Positions 5,698 through 7,042 of a stretch of 7,042 bases of DNA are shown here, piece by piece. The stretch's first letter is position 1. Each line of letters starts with the position of its first letter. The stretch is taken from assembly GCA_021823875.1 (NCBI GenBank), contig JAKAMD010000182.1, positions 1-7,042 of the forward strand, written 5' to 3'. The notes under the pieces were generated by a model. It did not search any database. It was not told the origin of the DNA and saw nothing but the letters and a program-made list of their open reading frames with translations. The position numbers and the translations under genes are program-made. The stretch comes from Pseudomonadota bacterium. Its GTDB lineage: Bacteria; Pseudomonadota; Alphaproteobacteria; Rhizobiales; Xanthobacteraceae.

Positions 5698-6665
5698 TCC
5701 GCCGCCTCGCTGAGCGCGCCGCCGCAGCTCGAGCCTTGGCCGGCGGTGCAGCCATAGCAATGGCCGGCGACGCGGATCGAATTGCCGGCAATGTTATCGT
5801 CGATCAGATCGGCAAGCCGCACGCGGCCGTGCTGTCCGCGCTTGAGCGGCAGACCGAGCATCTGGTTGAAATCGCAATCGTAGACATAGCCTTGCCAGTC
5901 GACCGAGATGAGGTTGCGGCACATGACGGTGTCGAGATTGGCGTCGAGATGGGCGTCCTGCAGCAACTGAAGATAGCCGTCGAACTCGGCTTTACTGATC
6001 AGCGTCGATCCGAAGCGCTGGATCGGCATGTTGGCGAGAACGTAGAGCTTGTTGAACACGATGCCGTAGTCGTTGCCCAGCACGCGCTTGTAGTCGGCTT
6101 CGAGCGCGCTTTGCGACGGCGGCAGCGCCGGACCTTGCGGGTTATAGACGAGGTTGAGCGATAGCGCCGGGGCGCGCCCGTAACCGAGCGTGTTGAGCTT
6201 GCGTAAGGCGCGAATCGAGCCCTCGAACACGCCCTTGCCGCGCTGGCGTTCGACATTGTCCTGCAGATAGCACGGCATCGAGGCGACGATCTCGACACCG
6301 TGCGCGGCCAGGAATTCACCGAGTTCCTCCTGGCCGGGCTGTTCCAGGATGGTGAGATTGCAGCGGTCCATCACGTGCACGCCGAACGCCCGCGCCGTGG
6401 TGACCAGCCGGCGGAAATTGGCGTTGAGCTCGGGCGCGCCGCCGGTGATGTCGAGCGTCTTGATGCGGTGCTTTTGCAGGAAGGCGAGCACGCTGTCGGC
6501 CACCGCGGCGCTCATTTCCTCGGTCCGGTTCGGCCCGGCATTGACGTGGCAATGGAAACAGGACTGGTTGCAGCGGTAGCCGACATTGACCTGCAGCGTG
6601 TCGAGCTTGCCGCGGCGCAGCGCGGGAAACGGGATTCGGTCGAGCAGCGGCAGGGTCTCGCGCAT
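5694..6665 (-). CDS. arsS: Arsenosugar biosynthesis radical SAM protein ArsS
   Basis: The 323-residue product is a radical SAM enzyme. By family knowledge ArsS joins dimethylarsenite to the 5'-deoxyadenosyl moiety of SAM, the carbon-arsenic bond step toward arsenosugars. The [4Fe-4S] site is CNQSCFHC (Cys32, Cys36, Cys39), preceded by LQVNVGYR. The SAM-binding loop is ITGGAPEL (73-80). MDRCNLT (99-105) and ASMPCYL (128-134) match the family core. The C-terminal DUF3641-like region has MCRNLISVDWQGYVYDCDFN (248-267) and HCYGCTAGQGSSCGG (302-316). Its cysteines 249, 264, 303, 306 and 314 could hold a second metal site. ATG 6665 is chosen because AAGGA (6673-6677) lies seven bases upstream; the frame stays open to 7007, and ATG 6720-6722 is an alternative. 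It is the first gene of a coupled three-gene unit. Neither arsM nor arsR is in the window. Confidence 0.93.
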   Translation of the reverse strand: MRETLPLLDRIPFPALRRGKLDTLQVNVGYRCNQSCFHCHVNAGPNRTEEMSAAVADSVLAFLQKHRIKTLDITGGAPELNANFRRLVTTARAFGVHVMDRCNLTILEQPGQEELGEFLAAHGVEIVASMPCYLQDNVERQRGKGVFEGSIRALRKLNTLGYGRAPALSLNLVYNPQGPALPPSQSALEADYKRVLGNDYGIVFNKLYVLANMPIQRFGSTLISKAEFDGYLQLLQDAHLDANLDTVMCRNLISVDWQGYVYDCDFNQMLGLPLKRGQHGRVRLADLIDDNIAGNSIRVAGHCYGCTAGQGSSCGGALSEAAE

Positions 6666-6672
6666 CGGGCGG

Positions 6673-6677
6673 TCCTT
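6673..6677 (-). promoter_or_regulatory. Ribosome binding site of arsS
   Basis: AAGGA on the minus strand lies seven bases before ATG 6663-6665. It is the best Shine-Dalgarno match in the window and decides the arsS start against in-frame upstream codons. The remaining stretch up to the stop of the preceding gene (6678-6772) shows no clear promoter or terminator. Confidence 0.6.
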
Positions 6678-6772
6678 GACGATGGAAGCGGGAACTTGCC
6701 ATGGCCGCCGCGCCGGCGTCATCCCCACGGCGATAACATCGAGACAATTCGGCGTGAGTCGCGCGTGAATTC

Positions 6773-7042
6773 TAGTGCGCCTGCGCGCTGGCGACCGGCG
6801 AAGCCAAGCCGATGCGGCCATAGCCAGGCAGCTTGATGCCCGGATGGCGCAGATCGAGCCCGGCCACCAGCCCGAGCAGGTCGAATTCCACGCCCTCGAC
6901 CCAGCCGATTTTGACCGCAGCGAGACCGTGCAAATTGAGCTCGACGCCAGTGCCGCTATCGGTCGGTCCGGCATAGAGCCGGTCGCGATAGTCGCGGCCG
7001 ACCGCATTGGGCGGCAGGCTGACGGCGAGTTCCGGAACCGCG
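6773..7042 (-). CDS. C-terminal end of an unrecognised protein, 5' end outside the window
   Basis: Reading the minus strand from the window edge gives 89 residues without interruption to TAG at 6773-6775. Recognisable stretches are PELAVSLPPNAVGRDYRDRL, YAGPTDSGTGVELNL, HGLAAVKIGWVEGVEFDLLG and LVAGLDLRHPGIKLPGYGRI. The tail is Gly- and Leu-rich, has no cysteines and ends GLASPVASAQAH. The codon pattern is GC3-rich like its neighbours, which supports a real gene. It points the same way as arsS and ends 107 bp upstream of it, so it could be the preceding operon member. I do not recognise the family and assign no function. It is not ArsM-like in the part that can be seen. Confidence 0.6.

Noticed and set aside
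5598..6164. 188-residue plus-strand frame opposite arsS
   Set aside because: It is the antisense shadow of arsS and the phosphoesterase-like gene; no signal or domain is visible.
1..7042. CRISPR array, tRNA, rRNA or insertion-sequence transposase
   Set aside because: No spaced direct repeats, cloverleaf-type sequence, rRNA-like stretch or transposase motif was seen on either strand.

Overview
This is a high-GC window with alphaproteobacterial traits. The likely source is a member of the Rhizobiales, near Bradyrhizobium, Rhodopseudomonas or Pseudolabrys. The evidence is strong G/C at third codon positions, short palindromic intergenic repeats of a type I recall from that group, a small protein resembling a family I associate with it, and weak Shine-Dalgarno sites with many ATGA stop/start overlaps. 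The taxonomic placement is inference; no search was run.

Left part (1-2774, + strand): the 3' end of an extradiol (catechol 2,3-dioxygenase-like) gene is followed by a 260-bp gap holding several hairpins and one TATAAT hexamer. Next comes a run of three genes. These are a small TIGR03809-like protein, a secreted monohaem c-type cytochrome coupled to it by an ATGA overlap, and an Old Yellow Enzyme flavin oxidoreductase of the YqjM type 37 bp further on.

Middle (2775-3143): a palindromic repeat pair, then the wreck of an EamA/DMT-family transporter. Only the first membrane helix, a short middle motif and the last helices remain, in two reading frames.

Right part (3144-7042, mostly - strand): this is the arsenosugar-type cluster. 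Transcribed right to left it holds the C-terminus of an unrecognised gene, the radical SAM enzyme ArsS, a divergent metallophosphoesterase-like protein, and a family-2 glycosyltransferase (TIGR04283 type). After a small zinc-ribbon gene on the opposite strand comes a second nucleotidyl/glycosyltransferase-like protein (TIGR04282 type). ArsS, the phosphoesterase and the first glycosyltransferase are joined by successive ATGA overlaps and very probably form one translationally coupled operon. By family knowledge ArsS makes the arsenic-carbon bond to the 5'-deoxyadenosyl group of SAM. The glycosyltransferases are assigned to the pathway by co-occurrence. No arsM methyltransferase or arsR regulator lies inside the window.

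The most interesting points are the coupled ArsS-phosphoesterase-glycosyltransferase unit, the loss of the first metal-binding motif in the phosphoesterase, the small CxxC/CxxC protein whose gene sits antisense between the two transferase genes and overlaps one convergently, and the transporter pseudogene beside the repeat.
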